A program made the translations under genes and the position numbers. From a bacterium (GTDB taxonomy: Bacteria; Bacillota; Clostridia; Oscillospirales; Oscillospiraceae): DNA of 64,000 nucleotides. Below are positions 41,426-49,953 of this stretch, one piece after another. Location of the stretch: positions 1 through 64,000 of the forward strand of contig SFVI01000001.1 of NCBI GenBank assembly GCA_004560305.1. The letters are read 5' to 3'. How positions within the stretch are numbered: position 1 is the first letter of the stretch; the number at the start of each line of letters is the position of its first letter. A model generated the notes under the pieces. It searched no databases. It had not been told where the DNA came from and worked only from the letters and a program-made list of their open reading frames with translations.

Positions 41426-42541
41426 TTATTCTTTCTTTTTCAGGTGCCGCTTTTCCCAGGCACGGCGCTGGCGGACGCGGATGGCTTCCGCCACATTGTC
41501 CCTGGCCTTGGGCAGCAGATCCTCCTCCAGCTTGGTCTTGCCCAGGATGAACAGCCGCACCGCCCAGATCACCAGCAGCACCAGGGGAAGCACCGCCGTC
41601 ACCATGGCGCAAAGCAGCAGCACCAGGCACCAGTCCTCAATGCTCCGGGCGGCATTCTCCCAATAGGGCAGGATGACCCCGTGGGTCTGCATGGAGCGCT
41701 GGCCAAAGCTCTTTGTCAGCTTTAAGATCGTCTCATAGTCGTAGCGGCCGGTGTTGTCTACCAGCAGTCCGCCGCCGATGGGGAACTTCTCCCTGGCGAA
41801 GTTCAGGGCAAAGTTCTTCACCGGGTTGGCCATGACCACCTCGTAGCAGTTGATGCCCACAGCACCGCCGCCGGCGGAGGCCGTCTCCAGGCCGGCGTTT
41901 TCAGAAACCAGGGCGCTGTAGCCCTCATAGCTCATGTAAATGCCCATGCCGGCAGTGTAAGCGGCCTTGCTGGCAAAATCCTGCTCCCGCTCGATCACCC
42001 CGGCCACCACGAAGGGCTGGCCGTTGATCTTGAACTCCATGCCGCTCAGCTCCGTGCCGCCGAAAAGCAGCCAGGCCACGTCCTCATCCAGCAGCACCCG
42101 GTCCTTCATCAGATCATCAGGACTGATGTAATTGCCGCTGAGCAGCCGAATGGGGTGGAAGTCGAAGTAATTCCCGCCCACGGCAATAACGCTGACCTCA
42201 CCCTTGCCCTGGGCGCTGGACACGTTCACCGTGCCGAAGCTGCACCAGGCGTCGCAGAAAAGCTGGGAATCGGTACCGATGTCCAGGGCCGCCTCATGGA
42301 ACTTGTCCATCATAGCCTTGCGGAAGGTATAAACCTGCTCCAGGCTCAGCTTCTCGTCCACGGCCATGAAGCAGCTAAGCTGGCGGAAAGCCGTGTCGCT
42401 CTCCCCCTGCCAGCGCTCCGCCTGCCGCTGGCTGTCCAGCAGCTGGGCCAGGTGGCCGTAGACCAGCAAACACAAGCCGCACAGCAGGGCAAGCCCCGCC
42501 GCTGCCAGAGGCAGGGCATAGCGTTTCAGCCGTGCTTTCAT
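41426..42541 (-). CDS. MacB-periplasmic-core-like membrane protein
   Basis: 371 residues: one N-terminal helix (about 10-30), a large extracytoplasmic domain (about 31-300; SVIAVGGNYFDFHPIRLLSG resembles the MacB core), one C-terminal helix (about 312-340) and a basic tail. MacB/FtsX permeases normally have three C-terminal helices after the core; only one is visible here. It may thus be a docking partner rather than a full permease. It overlaps the HlyD-like gene by four bases and ends the operon. Confidence 0.75.
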   Translation of the reverse strand: MKARLKRYALPLAAAGLALLCGLCLLVYGHLAQLLDSQRQAERWQGESDTAFRQLSCFMAVDEKLSLEQVYTFRKAMMDKFHEAALDIGTDSQLFCDAWCSFGTVNVSSAQGKGEVSVIAVGGNYFDFHPIRLLSGNYISPDDLMKDRVLLDEDVAWLLFGGTELSGMEFKINGQPFVVAGVIEREQDFASKAAYTAGMGIYMSYEGYSALVSENAGLETASAGGGAVGINCYEVVMANPVKNFALNFAREKFPIGGGLLVDNTGRYDYETILKLTKSFGQRSMQTHGVILPYWENAARSIEDWCLVLLLCAMVTAVLPLVLLVIWAVRLFILGKTKLEEDLLPKARDNVAEAIRVRQRRAWEKRHLKKKE

Positions 42542-44532
42542 CCGTTGCTCTCCGCCATGCGCACCTGGTCGCCGCTCTTCACCGGGGAGCTGCTGGTGGT
42601 GATCACATAATCGCCGTAGCCCAGGTCGGCCACCACGGCGGAATTGTTGTCGTCCGAGGCCAGCACCTCCACGCTGACCCGCTTGGCAAGATAGCGGTTG
42701 CCCAGGGGGGAGGACTTGGCCTGGATGGCCAGGACAAACTTGCCGTTATTGTCGCTGCGGATGGCGCTGTTGGGGATGATCACGTCGTAATTGGCGCTCT
42801 TCTGGCCCACGGAAATGGTCAGCTCCGAGCCGGAGGTCACGTCGCCGCTCAGGTCGAAGGTCAGTTCCTTGTTGGTCTGGGGGTTCTTGGGGTCGGTGCG
42901 GATGGTGGTCAGGGTGGCCACGATCTCCTTGCCCCAGTAGTAATTGCTGACGGTGGCGGTGTCCCCCACCCGCAGGCGTTGGGCTTGGTCGTTGGTGACG
43001 GAGAAGGACAGGGTATGCCCCATATCCGGCACCTCGATGGTGCAGACCACCGTGTCCTTGGTGACAGTGTCCCCAGCGCTGCAGCCGATGGCGGTAACAG
43101 TGCCGTTGACATTGGCCACGATCTGATCCCCCGCGTCGCCGGACAGCTCCTTCACCTTCTCCTGGGCGATCTTGATCTTCTCCGCCATCTGCTGCAGATC
43201 GATGGAGGCAGAGGTGAGGGATTTATAATTGCTGTTGACCAATTCGTTATAGGTTTCCTCCGCACTGATGCAGGCAACCACAGCGGCGTCATAAGCACTT
43301 ATCGCATTGTCTAATGCCTCTTTATACGGGAGCAGTTCAGGATATTTTGAATCATTATACTTCTGAAGTGCTTCATACTTTGCTTTGGCGGTTTCATACA
43401 CAGCTTGCGCATCTTTCAGCGTAGATGAATTTGCAGAGACAAAAGCGCTCAAATCGTTCTGAGCGGTAGCAAGATAACGTTTGGTATCCTCCAACGACAG
43501 ATCATTAATTTGATTTTCAACATCTTTATTGTCACCCTTTTGGGTAATATCGATCGGAGGAAGGCCTGCCGTAGAACTCAAAAGAACATAGCCTCCAGTT
43601 GGTTGCACAGAAAGCAGCTGGACATAGCCTTTGTTTGTTCCGCTTGCGGAAAGCGTTGATGCTTCTACGCTCTGTTGTTCGGACTGTCCGCTCTCATCCG
43701 TCGCCGCATCATTTGTACTATCTCCGGTTCCCCCGGCTGGTTCTCCTTGTGTTTTTTGTCCGTTGTCCTGAGTTTTGTTATTCTCTTCATCGCCTGTTCC
43801 AGTCTCAGACCCTGTACCATCTCCATTGGCTGGAACCGTCGGCACAGGTGTCGGTTCTGGCTGATACCCTTGTAATTTTGCATTTACTTCATTCTGCCAT
43901 AGATCAACTATTTTAGACAGAGCAAGATATCTCTCATCATAGCTTGCCTGAACGCCGAGGAGATTGTCATAAGCTGTCTTCATTTCACTCGCAGCGGCAT
44001 CCAATTTTTCTTTATCTTCTTTCGGACTGATACCCAAGCTCTCCGCCATCTTGTCATAGGTCGCTTGGGCAGCTTTCATCGCCTCTTCTGCTGCGTTTTT
44101 CTTTCTTTCGGCCTGCTCCCAAGCTTTCTTTTGGGCGGGATAATCACTATAGTTCGGCATATTCACCGCCGCCTTCTGATAGGCGTACTGCAAATCCCGC
44201 AGAGTCTCCTTGGCGGCTTCCAGCTCCGCGCTGTCACCTGCGCCCAGGACAAACAGGGGATCCCCGGTCTTGACTTCCTGGCCCACTTTCACCATGACGG
44301 AGCGGATTTCCCGGGTCTGGGTGGCTTTCACGTCATGGCTGCCGTTGGCCTTGACGGTGCCGCTGCCCCGGACTTTGGCCACGATGGAGCCGTCGGTAAC
44401 GGCGGCAGTGGCCACTTCGGGCAGGGTGCGGTTCATGATGGTGTTGGAAAAGAAGGTCAGCACCAGCAGCACCGCCAGAAACACAATGGCGGCATTCTTG
44501 ACCCACTCTCTGTTTTTCGGTTTGAATTCCAT
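42538..44532 (-). CDS. HlyD/RND-type membrane-fusion adaptor protein
   Basis: 664 residues. Start at 44532 (MEFKPKNREW) with GAGGT upstream; the open frame continuing further is out of frame with the true neighbour. N-terminal membrane helix (about 13-31), a lipoyl-like half (IVAKVRGSGTVKANG), a long coiled coil (about 100-225), an acidic Gly/Thr/Asn-rich low-complexity insert (about 224-300), more coiled coil (to about 475), then the second lipoyl half and beta-barrel. Bases about 43285-44170 (residues about 121-416) have clearly lower G+C than both flanks, so the central hairpin looks imported. Confidence 0.85.
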   Translation of the reverse strand: MEFKPKNREWVKNAAIVFLAVLLVLTFFSNTIMNRTLPEVATAAVTDGSIVAKVRGSGTVKANGSHDVKATQTREIRSVMVKVGQEVKTGDPLFVLGAGDSAELEAAKETLRDLQYAYQKAAVNMPNYSDYPAQKKAWEQAERKKNAAEEAMKAAQATYDKMAESLGISPKEDKEKLDAAASEMKTAYDNLLGVQASYDERYLALSKIVDLWQNEVNAKLQGYQPEPTPVPTVPANGDGTGSETGTGDEENNKTQDNGQKTQGEPAGGTGDSTNDAATDESGQSEQQSVEASTLSASGTNKGYVQLLSVQPTGGYVLLSSTAGLPPIDITQKGDNKDVENQINDLSLEDTKRYLATAQNDLSAFVSANSSTLKDAQAVYETAKAKYEALQKYNDSKYPELLPYKEALDNAISAYDAAVVACISAEETYNELVNSNYKSLTSASIDLQQMAEKIKIAQEKVKELSGDAGDQIVANVNGTVTAIGCSAGDTVTKDTVVCTIEVPDMGHTLSFSVTNDQAQRLRVGDTATVSNYYWGKEIVATLTTIRTDPKNPQTNKELTFDLSGDVTSGSELTISVGQKSANYDVIIPNSAIRSDNNGKFVLAIQAKSSPLGNRYLAKRVSVEVLASDDNNSAVVADLGYGDYVITTSSSPVKSGDQVRMAESNG

Positions 44533-44558
44533 ATCGTAAACCTCGCTGTATGACCCGG

Positions 44559-45434
44559 TCAGCCCTTGACGCTGCCGGAATTTGCTATGCCCTCCACCAG
44601 ATATTCCTCCCCGTGGAGGAACAGCAGCAGGGACGGGATCATATACACAGTGGCCATGGCAAAGGCCAGGCCGATCTCTCCACTGTTGATGTTGGAGAGA
44701 AAAACGGAAAGGGGCTGGCTGTCCGCATCCTGCAAAAGGATCAGCGGCTGCTCCACCATGTTCCAGTAGTCGATGAACACCAGGATGGCGATGGAGTACA
44801 GGGCCGAGCGGCACTGGGGCAGGCAGATTTTCGTGAAGATCTGCCACTCCCCCGCCCCGTCCACCTTGGCCGCTTCGATCAGGGAATAGGGGATGCGGCG
44901 CATGAACTTGGTCAGCAGGAACACGGAGAAGGGGGCGAAGATGCCCGGCAGGATGATGGCCCAGGGCTTGTTGAGAATGCCCAGCCAGTCGCTGACCAGG
45001 TAGTTGGGCACCAGAGTCACCTGGTAGGGCATCAGCATCAGGATCACATAAAAGAAGAAGATGCCGCTTCTGATTTTGCCCCGCCAGCGGGTGAAGCTGT
45101 AGGCCGCCACGGCGGCCACCGCCACCTGGAAGATCACAATGGGCACCACCAGAAAGATGCTGTTCCACAGCTTCAGCAGATACTCCGGGGATTTGATCAG
45201 CCCGGTCACATACTGGGAGAGGGTGACCTTATCCGGGATGAACTTCAGATTCACCGTCTTGGACACATAGCCGCCGGTGGTGGTGGAAAAGATCATGCCG
45301 TAGTTGGCGTTGATCTCCGCCTCGGACATGAAGGAGTTGGTAATGGTCAGCACCGTGGGCAGCAGGAACAGCACCGCAAAGACGGCGCAGAGCAGGAACA
45401 TGGCCCCTCGGCCGAAATAGCGTTTCTTTTTCAT
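44559..45434 (-). CDS. Carbohydrate-type ABC permease (MalG-like)
   Basis: 291 residues, six helices, with the EAA coupling loop IEAAKVDGAGEWQIFTKICL (about 190-209) that contacts an ATPase. The loop between helices 1 and 2 is long (about 35-80). It pairs with the permease upstream, whose stop it overlaps by four bases; GGAGGG precedes the ATG. No ATPase gene is nearby, so a shared one elsewhere would be needed. Confidence 0.9.
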   Translation of the reverse strand: MKKKRYFGRGAMFLLCAVFAVLFLLPTVLTITNSFMSEAEINANYGMIFSTTTGGYVSKTVNLKFIPDKVTLSQYVTGLIKSPEYLLKLWNSIFLVVPIVIFQVAVAAVAAYSFTRWRGKIRSGIFFFYVILMLMPYQVTLVPNYLVSDWLGILNKPWAIILPGIFAPFSVFLLTKFMRRIPYSLIEAAKVDGAGEWQIFTKICLPQCRSALYSIAILVFIDYWNMVEQPLILLQDADSQPLSVFLSNINSGEIGLAFAMATVYMIPSLLLFLHGEEYLVEGIANSGSVKG

Positions 45435-46318
45435 CCCTCCACATCCTTTCCGAACCAGTCCTCCGCAATGAACAGCAGGGCGATCAGCACCACCATCACC
45501 AGGGCCATCACCACCGCCGCGGCGGACAGCTTCTGATAATCCAGGGAACGGAAGGTGTTGTTCATGAAATGCTGCAGCATATACAGCTTTTCATAGGGAT
45601 AGTCCCCGGTGAGCAGGTACACCTCCCGAAAGACCTTGAAGGAGTTAATGAGGGACAGGATGGTGACGAAAAGCACCGTGGGGGACAGGTAGCGCAGCTT
45701 GATGTTGAAGAATTTATAGCTCTCGCTGGCGCCCTCCACATCCGCCACCTCCAGCAGCTCCTTGGGGATGTTGGCAAGGCCGGCCATGAAAAGGATCATG
45801 TTATAGCCCAGGTTCTTCCACAAAAACAGGATGATCACCACGATCTGGCAGTAATCCGACTGGAGCCAGTCGATCTTATCCGCGCCGAAGAGCATGATGA
45901 ACTCATTGACGGTGCCGTTGAAGTTAAACAGCACCTGCCAGATCAGCACCACCGAAGCCACCGGCACCATCATGGGGCTGAGGAAGAAGGTGCGGAACTG
46001 GCTTTTCAGCGGGATGCGGCATTCCAGCATCAGGGCCAGCACCATGGCCAGCACCACCGCCAGGGGCACCGCCACTGCCGAGAAGGTGAGGGTGTTCTTC
46101 GCCGCCATGAGAAAGGCGGAGTTATCGAACAGCTTTATGAAATTCTGCAAAAACACAAAGTTCTTCGACCCAACCCCGTCGATCAGCGAGTAGTACACCA
46201 CCACGCCGAAGGGCACGATGAAGAACACGCCCACTCCCAGAAGGCTGGGCGAGAGGAAGCAGAGACTTTTCAGCAGGTCAATGGTCCTCTCCTTCAGGTT
46301 CAGTTTCCGTTTTTTCAT
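45431..46318 (-). CDS. Carbohydrate-type ABC permease (MalF-like)
   Basis: 295 residues, six helices. The EAA-like loop is ELLEVADVEGASESYKFFNI (about 185-205). LSPSLLGVGVFFIVPFGVVV is the first helix. It forms a heterodimer with the MalG-like permease. The ATG at 46318 has no strong ribosome site. 302 bases separate it from the binding-protein gene. Confidence 0.9.
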   Translation of the reverse strand: MKKRKLNLKERTIDLLKSLCFLSPSLLGVGVFFIVPFGVVVYYSLIDGVGSKNFVFLQNFIKLFDNSAFLMAAKNTLTFSAVAVPLAVVLAMVLALMLECRIPLKSQFRTFFLSPMMVPVASVVLIWQVLFNFNGTVNEFIMLFGADKIDWLQSDYCQIVVIILFLWKNLGYNMILFMAGLANIPKELLEVADVEGASESYKFFNIKLRYLSPTVLFVTILSLINSFKVFREVYLLTGDYPYEKLYMLQHFMNNTFRSLDYQKLSAAAVVMALVMVVLIALLFIAEDWFGKDVEG

Positions 46319-46456
46319 TTGTTACGCCGTTTCATTGTCAATGGTTTTATTATGTACGTCAGGAAGGATAATACCACATCTTGTGTGTCAGTTCAACCGA
46401 TGTCAACAATCTAAAGGAAAAATTAAGAAATGGAAGCTACCACACCACAAAAGAAC

Positions 46457-46530
46457 CGTAGGGGCGGCCATTGGCCGTCCGCCTGTTGGAACTAGCTGTA
46501 TTTCGCGGACGTGCGATGCACGCCCCTACG
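46457..46530. repeat. Multi-branched palindromic repeat element
   Basis: A 74-base element with perfect 10-base terminal inverted repeats CGTAGGGGCG/CGCCCCTACG. Inside are GGCC-ATT-GGCC, a GTCCGC/GCGGAC stem (46477-46482 with 46505-46510) and CGTGC-GAT-GCACG, so it can fold as a cloverleaf. It fills most of the 302-base gap 46319-46620 between the binding protein and permease genes; no gene is seen there. It resembles dispersed REP/MITE-like elements with CGTAGGGGCG ends. Confidence 0.8.
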
Positions 46531-46583
46531 CCTCTTATTCGGAAAACTCTCCTTGGGAAGAGGAGACTTGGTGGCTGTGATAG

Positions 46584-46612
46584 GACGGAGCCAACCGTGT
46601 TGACTCCGTCCC
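46584..46612 (-). other. Hairpin after the solute-binding protein gene
   Basis: GGACGGAGCCAA/TTGACTCCGTCC form 12 base pairs (one wobble) with a 5-base loop, 8 bases after the stop. No T-run follows on the minus strand, so it more likely stabilises the binding-protein mRNA than terminates. Confidence 0.6.
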
Positions 46613-46620
46613 GTGCTGTC

Positions 46621-49080
46621 TTATCGTTGTTCGTTGACGAAGATGTTGGCCTTGCTCTGGATCAGCTTTGCCACTTCCTCGGCGCTCTTCTGGCCCTGGA
46701 AGAAGGCGGCGGCCTGCTCGTTGACGATGTCAAAGATGGAGCTGTCGTAATTGGCCTTCTTGTCGGTGCTGGCGATCAGCTCACGGAGCTGGTCGATCTG
46801 CTCCGGCTCGATGGCATAGACCTCCTCGCTCTCGCCGGTGGCCTCATTCCAGCGGCTGTAGCGGGCGATGGGGATCTTGTTGCCCTCCTCGTCCAGGATC
46901 TCGTTGCCGTCCTCATCCTTCTGGTACTGGACGGTCATGGCCTCCTGGGCCTTCTCGTCAAAGATGTCCTTGCGGCTGGCCAGGCTCCAGACGCTTTGCT
47001 CCTGGTAGTCCTTGGTCATGAAGGTGCGCAGGAAGTCCCACACCACATCCTTGTACTGGCTCTTGCTGCTCATGGCAAAGCCGTTGCCTTCAATGCCCAG
47101 CATATTGCCGGTGCCGCTGGCAGTGGGGTAGCCGATAAAGGTGACATTGCCGCCGAAGGACTCGATATACTGGTTATAGAACAGGTCCTCGATCTGGTAT
47201 ACAGAGGTCTGCACCAGCATCTGCTTGCCCTGGGCGATGCGGCTGGTGGTGCTCTCCTCGTTGGAGTAGTCGTAGTTTTCCCAGTCAAAGGTCTCAGGGA
47301 AGCGGGCGGCGAAGTTCAGCAGGTCGATGAACTGCTGGCTGTCAAAGCGGCACTCCCCGGTGCCCCAGTTGACAAACTCATCCATGTCCAGGGCCAGGCA
47401 GTTCTGGAGGATAGCGTCCCGGGTGACATACTGGTCAAAGGGCTGGCAGCCCTCCGGCATGGAGGCCAGCGCCGCGTCAAACTCCTCATAGGTCCAGCCC
47501 GGGGTATCCCCCACCACGGAGCTGGCGCCCATGACGGCGTTGATATAGAAGCCCGGGACCGTGGTGCAGAGCTTGCCGTCCACCTCCATGGCGCCCAGCA
47601 CATTGGCGAAGAAGTCGTCCCGGTTCAGCTCCGGGTCGGCGTCGATATAGGGGTACAGGTCCTCGATGATGCCCTTGGAGGCCAGCTGTACATAGTTGAG
47701 GCTGTTGATGTCAATGATATCGGGCACATTGCCGGCCATGATCTCGGTGTTGAACTTGGTAAGGCCGGGGTTTGTATCCACAGTCTTGCCCTCGGTGCTG
47801 GCCTCCGCTACCATATTGTATTCGGAGTAATCCTTTACCTCGATGCGGTACTTGTCATTGGCCCGGTTGAACTTGACCAGCTGATCCTGCACATTGTAGT
47901 CCAGATACAGGCAGCCCAGGGTAATGGTCTCCTTGTGGGGCACGGACTCATAGGGCACCTGCTTGACGGTGACCAGGTCCATGCTGGTCTTGTAGGTCTT
48001 GCGATCCCATTCATTGATCACGCCCACGATGCTGCCGTCACTGCGGACGGAGACCCCGTTCAGATTGTTGCTGTTCACATCGCAGTTGATCCAGTTGAAC
48101 AGCTTCTCGGTGGTGCCCTCCTCCAGCTTCAGGCCATAGAAGTTGCTGCCGCTGGTATAATACAGGTCGTAGCCGTTGCTGCCGGGAATGGCGTCATAGA
48201 GGCCGGCAGAGATGGTATACCGCTTGTCGCTGAGCTTTTTGTTGGCAACATCCAGCAGCACCAGCTCCTGCCCCGTCTCGCCGTAAACGCTGACACCCAG
48301 CTGGTTGTCAGCCAGCTGCACCAGGCAGTCAAAATAATCGCTGGACTCAATCCTGTAGCTCACAGTGCCGTCGGGAGCGATGGCCCAGATCTGGGTGCCA
48401 TTGCAAATGGTGACCACATTGCCTTCCGTATCCACATACATGCGGTAGGCGTCCAGATACATATCCTGATCCATCTGGATCTGTGCACGGCTGATCTCGG
48501 TGCCATCCTTCTCCATCCAGCGGATATAATACTCCTGCTTGTACTGGTTATAGTTCCAGTAGTCGTTGTCGTTCTGGGTCATCCCCTCCGGAGCCTCGCT
48601 CCAGGAGGTGTAGATGTTTTCGATGGAAACCAACCTGCCATCGTTTGTCACAGTAAAGCCGTTGATGTCGCAGCCGGAGCTAAAGTCCTTCAGGCCCTGA
48701 TCGTTGGCCGGCGGCTCCACGCGCTGATAGTTGGGCAGCTTCTCCGCCTTACCGCTGAAATCCACAAAATAGATAAAGCTACCGTAAACGTCATACTGCC
48801 CCTCATACTCGGGGGTGACGCCCTCGGGGATCTCGCTGCCGATCTTCTCCCAGGAGATGGCGTAGAAGCCGTCATCGGTATAGGCCCGGGGAGAGTAGCT
48901 GTTTTCCTGATCCTTCAGGATGGTCTTATACTCTGCCACATAGGCAAACTCCGGGTGCTGCTCCTGCTCGGTCTGTCCGGGCTTGCCGCTGTCGCCGCCG
49001 CTTTTGCCGCAGGCGGCCAGACCCAGGGCCATCACCGCCACCAGAAGCAGGGCCAGAATTCGTCTCGCTCTGTTTTTCAT
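46621..49080 (-). CDS. Two-domain extracellular solute-binding lipoprotein
   Basis: 819 residues, about twice the usual size. Start MKNRARRILAL at 49080 with GGAGG; lipobox ALGLAAC (Cys about 24). Residues about 45-380 form a strand-rich region with repeated blade-like units (DGRLVSIENI, EGNVVTICNGTQIWAIAPDG, SYRIESSDYFDCLVQLADNQ) resembling a beta-propeller sensor. Residues about 385-819 are a sugar-type type-1 binding protein: VKFNRANDKYRIEV, FNTEIMAGNVPDIIDIN, GIIEDLYPYIDADPELNRDD, and GFAMSSKSQYKDVVWDFLRT. The two permeases follow downstream. Confidence 0.88.
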   Translation of the reverse strand: MKNRARRILALLLVAVMALGLAACGKSGGDSGKPGQTEQEQHPEFAYVAEYKTILKDQENSYSPRAYTDDGFYAISWEKIGSEIPEGVTPEYEGQYDVYGSFIYFVDFSGKAEKLPNYQRVEPPANDQGLKDFSSGCDINGFTVTNDGRLVSIENIYTSWSEAPEGMTQNDNDYWNYNQYKQEYYIRWMEKDGTEISRAQIQMDQDMYLDAYRMYVDTEGNVVTICNGTQIWAIAPDGTVSYRIESSDYFDCLVQLADNQLGVSVYGETGQELVLLDVANKKLSDKRYTISAGLYDAIPGSNGYDLYYTSGSNFYGLKLEEGTTEKLFNWINCDVNSNNLNGVSVRSDGSIVGVINEWDRKTYKTSMDLVTVKQVPYESVPHKETITLGCLYLDYNVQDQLVKFNRANDKYRIEVKDYSEYNMVAEASTEGKTVDTNPGLTKFNTEIMAGNVPDIIDINSLNYVQLASKGIIEDLYPYIDADPELNRDDFFANVLGAMEVDGKLCTTVPGFYINAVMGASSVVGDTPGWTYEEFDAALASMPEGCQPFDQYVTRDAILQNCLALDMDEFVNWGTGECRFDSQQFIDLLNFAARFPETFDWENYDYSNEESTTSRIAQGKQMLVQTSVYQIEDLFYNQYIESFGGNVTFIGYPTASGTGNMLGIEGNGFAMSSKSQYKDVVWDFLRTFMTKDYQEQSVWSLASRKDIFDEKAQEAMTVQYQKDEDGNEILDEEGNKIPIARYSRWNEATGESEEVYAIEPEQIDQLRELIASTDKKANYDSSIFDIVNEQAAAFFQGQKSAEEVAKLIQSKANIFVNEQR

Positions 49081-49147
49081 GTTTTTCCTCCTTGATATGT
49101 GAAAATAAACTGGCAACATTTTTCCCCCGCCGGTGCAGGGTTACATA

Positions 49148-49190
49148 ATTATAGCACACATTTTCCTTATCATCTCTTAAACTTTCTTAA
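49148..49190 (-). promoter_or_regulatory. Promoter and putative response-regulator operator of the binding-protein operon
   Basis: On the minus strand a consensus TATAAT (49153-49148) has no good -35 box. Instead two direct repeats TTAAGA (49190-49185 and 49180-49175) with a 10-base period lie just upstream of and over the -35 position. OmpR-type regulators bind direct repeats with 10-11 base periods, and an OmpR-type regulator is encoded divergently next door. Confidence 0.65.
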
Positions 49191-49206
49191 GCAATGGAAA
49201 AGCTTG

Positions 49207-49234
49207 TTGTACGGCGGGAAAAATGTGTTACAAT
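49207..49234 (+). promoter_or_regulatory. Promoter of the two-component system
   Basis: TTGTAC (49207-49212), 16 bases, TACAAT (49229-49234). The TTAAGA repeats lie 17 bases upstream, so the regulator could control both directions. Confidence 0.6.
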
Positions 49235-49263
49235 TGGTAGTACAATCAAACTGAGGTGATCCT

Positions 49264-49953
49264 ATGAACAGCTTACCCCATGTCCTCATAGTAGATGACG
49301 ACGCAGACATCAGAAATGTTCTCCAAATTTTATTAAAAGATAAATATTTTGTGGCGGAGGCCGGTGACGGCCTGGGTGCCATTGAGTATGTGGCCGCCCA
49401 CCCGGAGACGGATCTGATCATTCTGGATGTGATGATGCCGGGCCTGGACGGCTTCGCCACCTGTGCCAGACTGCGGGAGCTGACCAAGGCCCCCATTCTT
49501 TTCCTGACGGCCAAGTCCGCCGAGAAGGACATGCTCTCTGCCTACGGCAGCGGCGGGGACGACTTTCTCTCCAAGCCCTTCTCCCACGGGGAGCTGCTGG
49601 CCAAGGTCAATTCCCTGCTGCGGCGTTACCGGGAGTACCGGGGCAAGGACGAAAGCGGCCTGTCCATCGGCGACCTGGATGTGGATTTTTCCGGTCACAG
49701 TGTGAAGTGCATGGGCAATCCCGTGGCTCTGACGGATACGGAGTACGCCATTCTGGAGCATCTTTTGAAGCACCGGGGCACCACTGTCACTGCGGCAGAG
49801 CTGTACGAAGCGGTGTGGGGCGAAAAGTTTCTCTCCGGCTCCGGCAATACCGTGATGGTTCACGTGCTGAATCTGCGCCGGAAGGTGGAGGCAGAGCCCT
49901 CCAGTCCCAAGCTGATCCGCACCGTGTGGGGAAAGGGATATCAAATTGACTAA
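49264..49953 (+). CDS. OmpR-family response regulator
   Basis: 229 residues. Receiver domain: acidic pocket VDDDAD (about 11-16), phosphoacceptor Asp in ILDVMMPG (about 56), switch Thr in FLTAKS and Lys in SKPFS (about 107). A C-terminal winged helix follows (LTDTEYAILEHLLKHRG to VWGKGYQID). GAGGTGAT precedes the ATG. It overlaps the kinase gene by 8 bases and is divergent from the transporter-like operon that it probably controls. Confidence 0.95.
   Translation: MNSLPHVLIVDDDADIRNVLQILLKDKYFVAEAGDGLGAIEYVAAHPETDLIILDVMMPGLDGFATCARLRELTKAPILFLTAKSAEKDMLSAYGSGGDDFLSKPFSHGELLAKVNSLLRRYREYRGKDESGLSIGDLDVDFSGHSVKCMGNPVALTDTEYAILEHLLKHRGTTVTAAELYEAVWGEKFLSGSGNTVMVHVLNLRRKVEAEPSSPKLIRTVWGKGYQID

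Noticed and set aside
44533..45168. Upstream extension of the HlyD-like frame by about 210 codons
   Set aside because: The extra residues are a Gly/His/Pro-rich shadow of the MalG-like gene. A clear ATG with GAGGT and membrane helix defines the true start at 44532.
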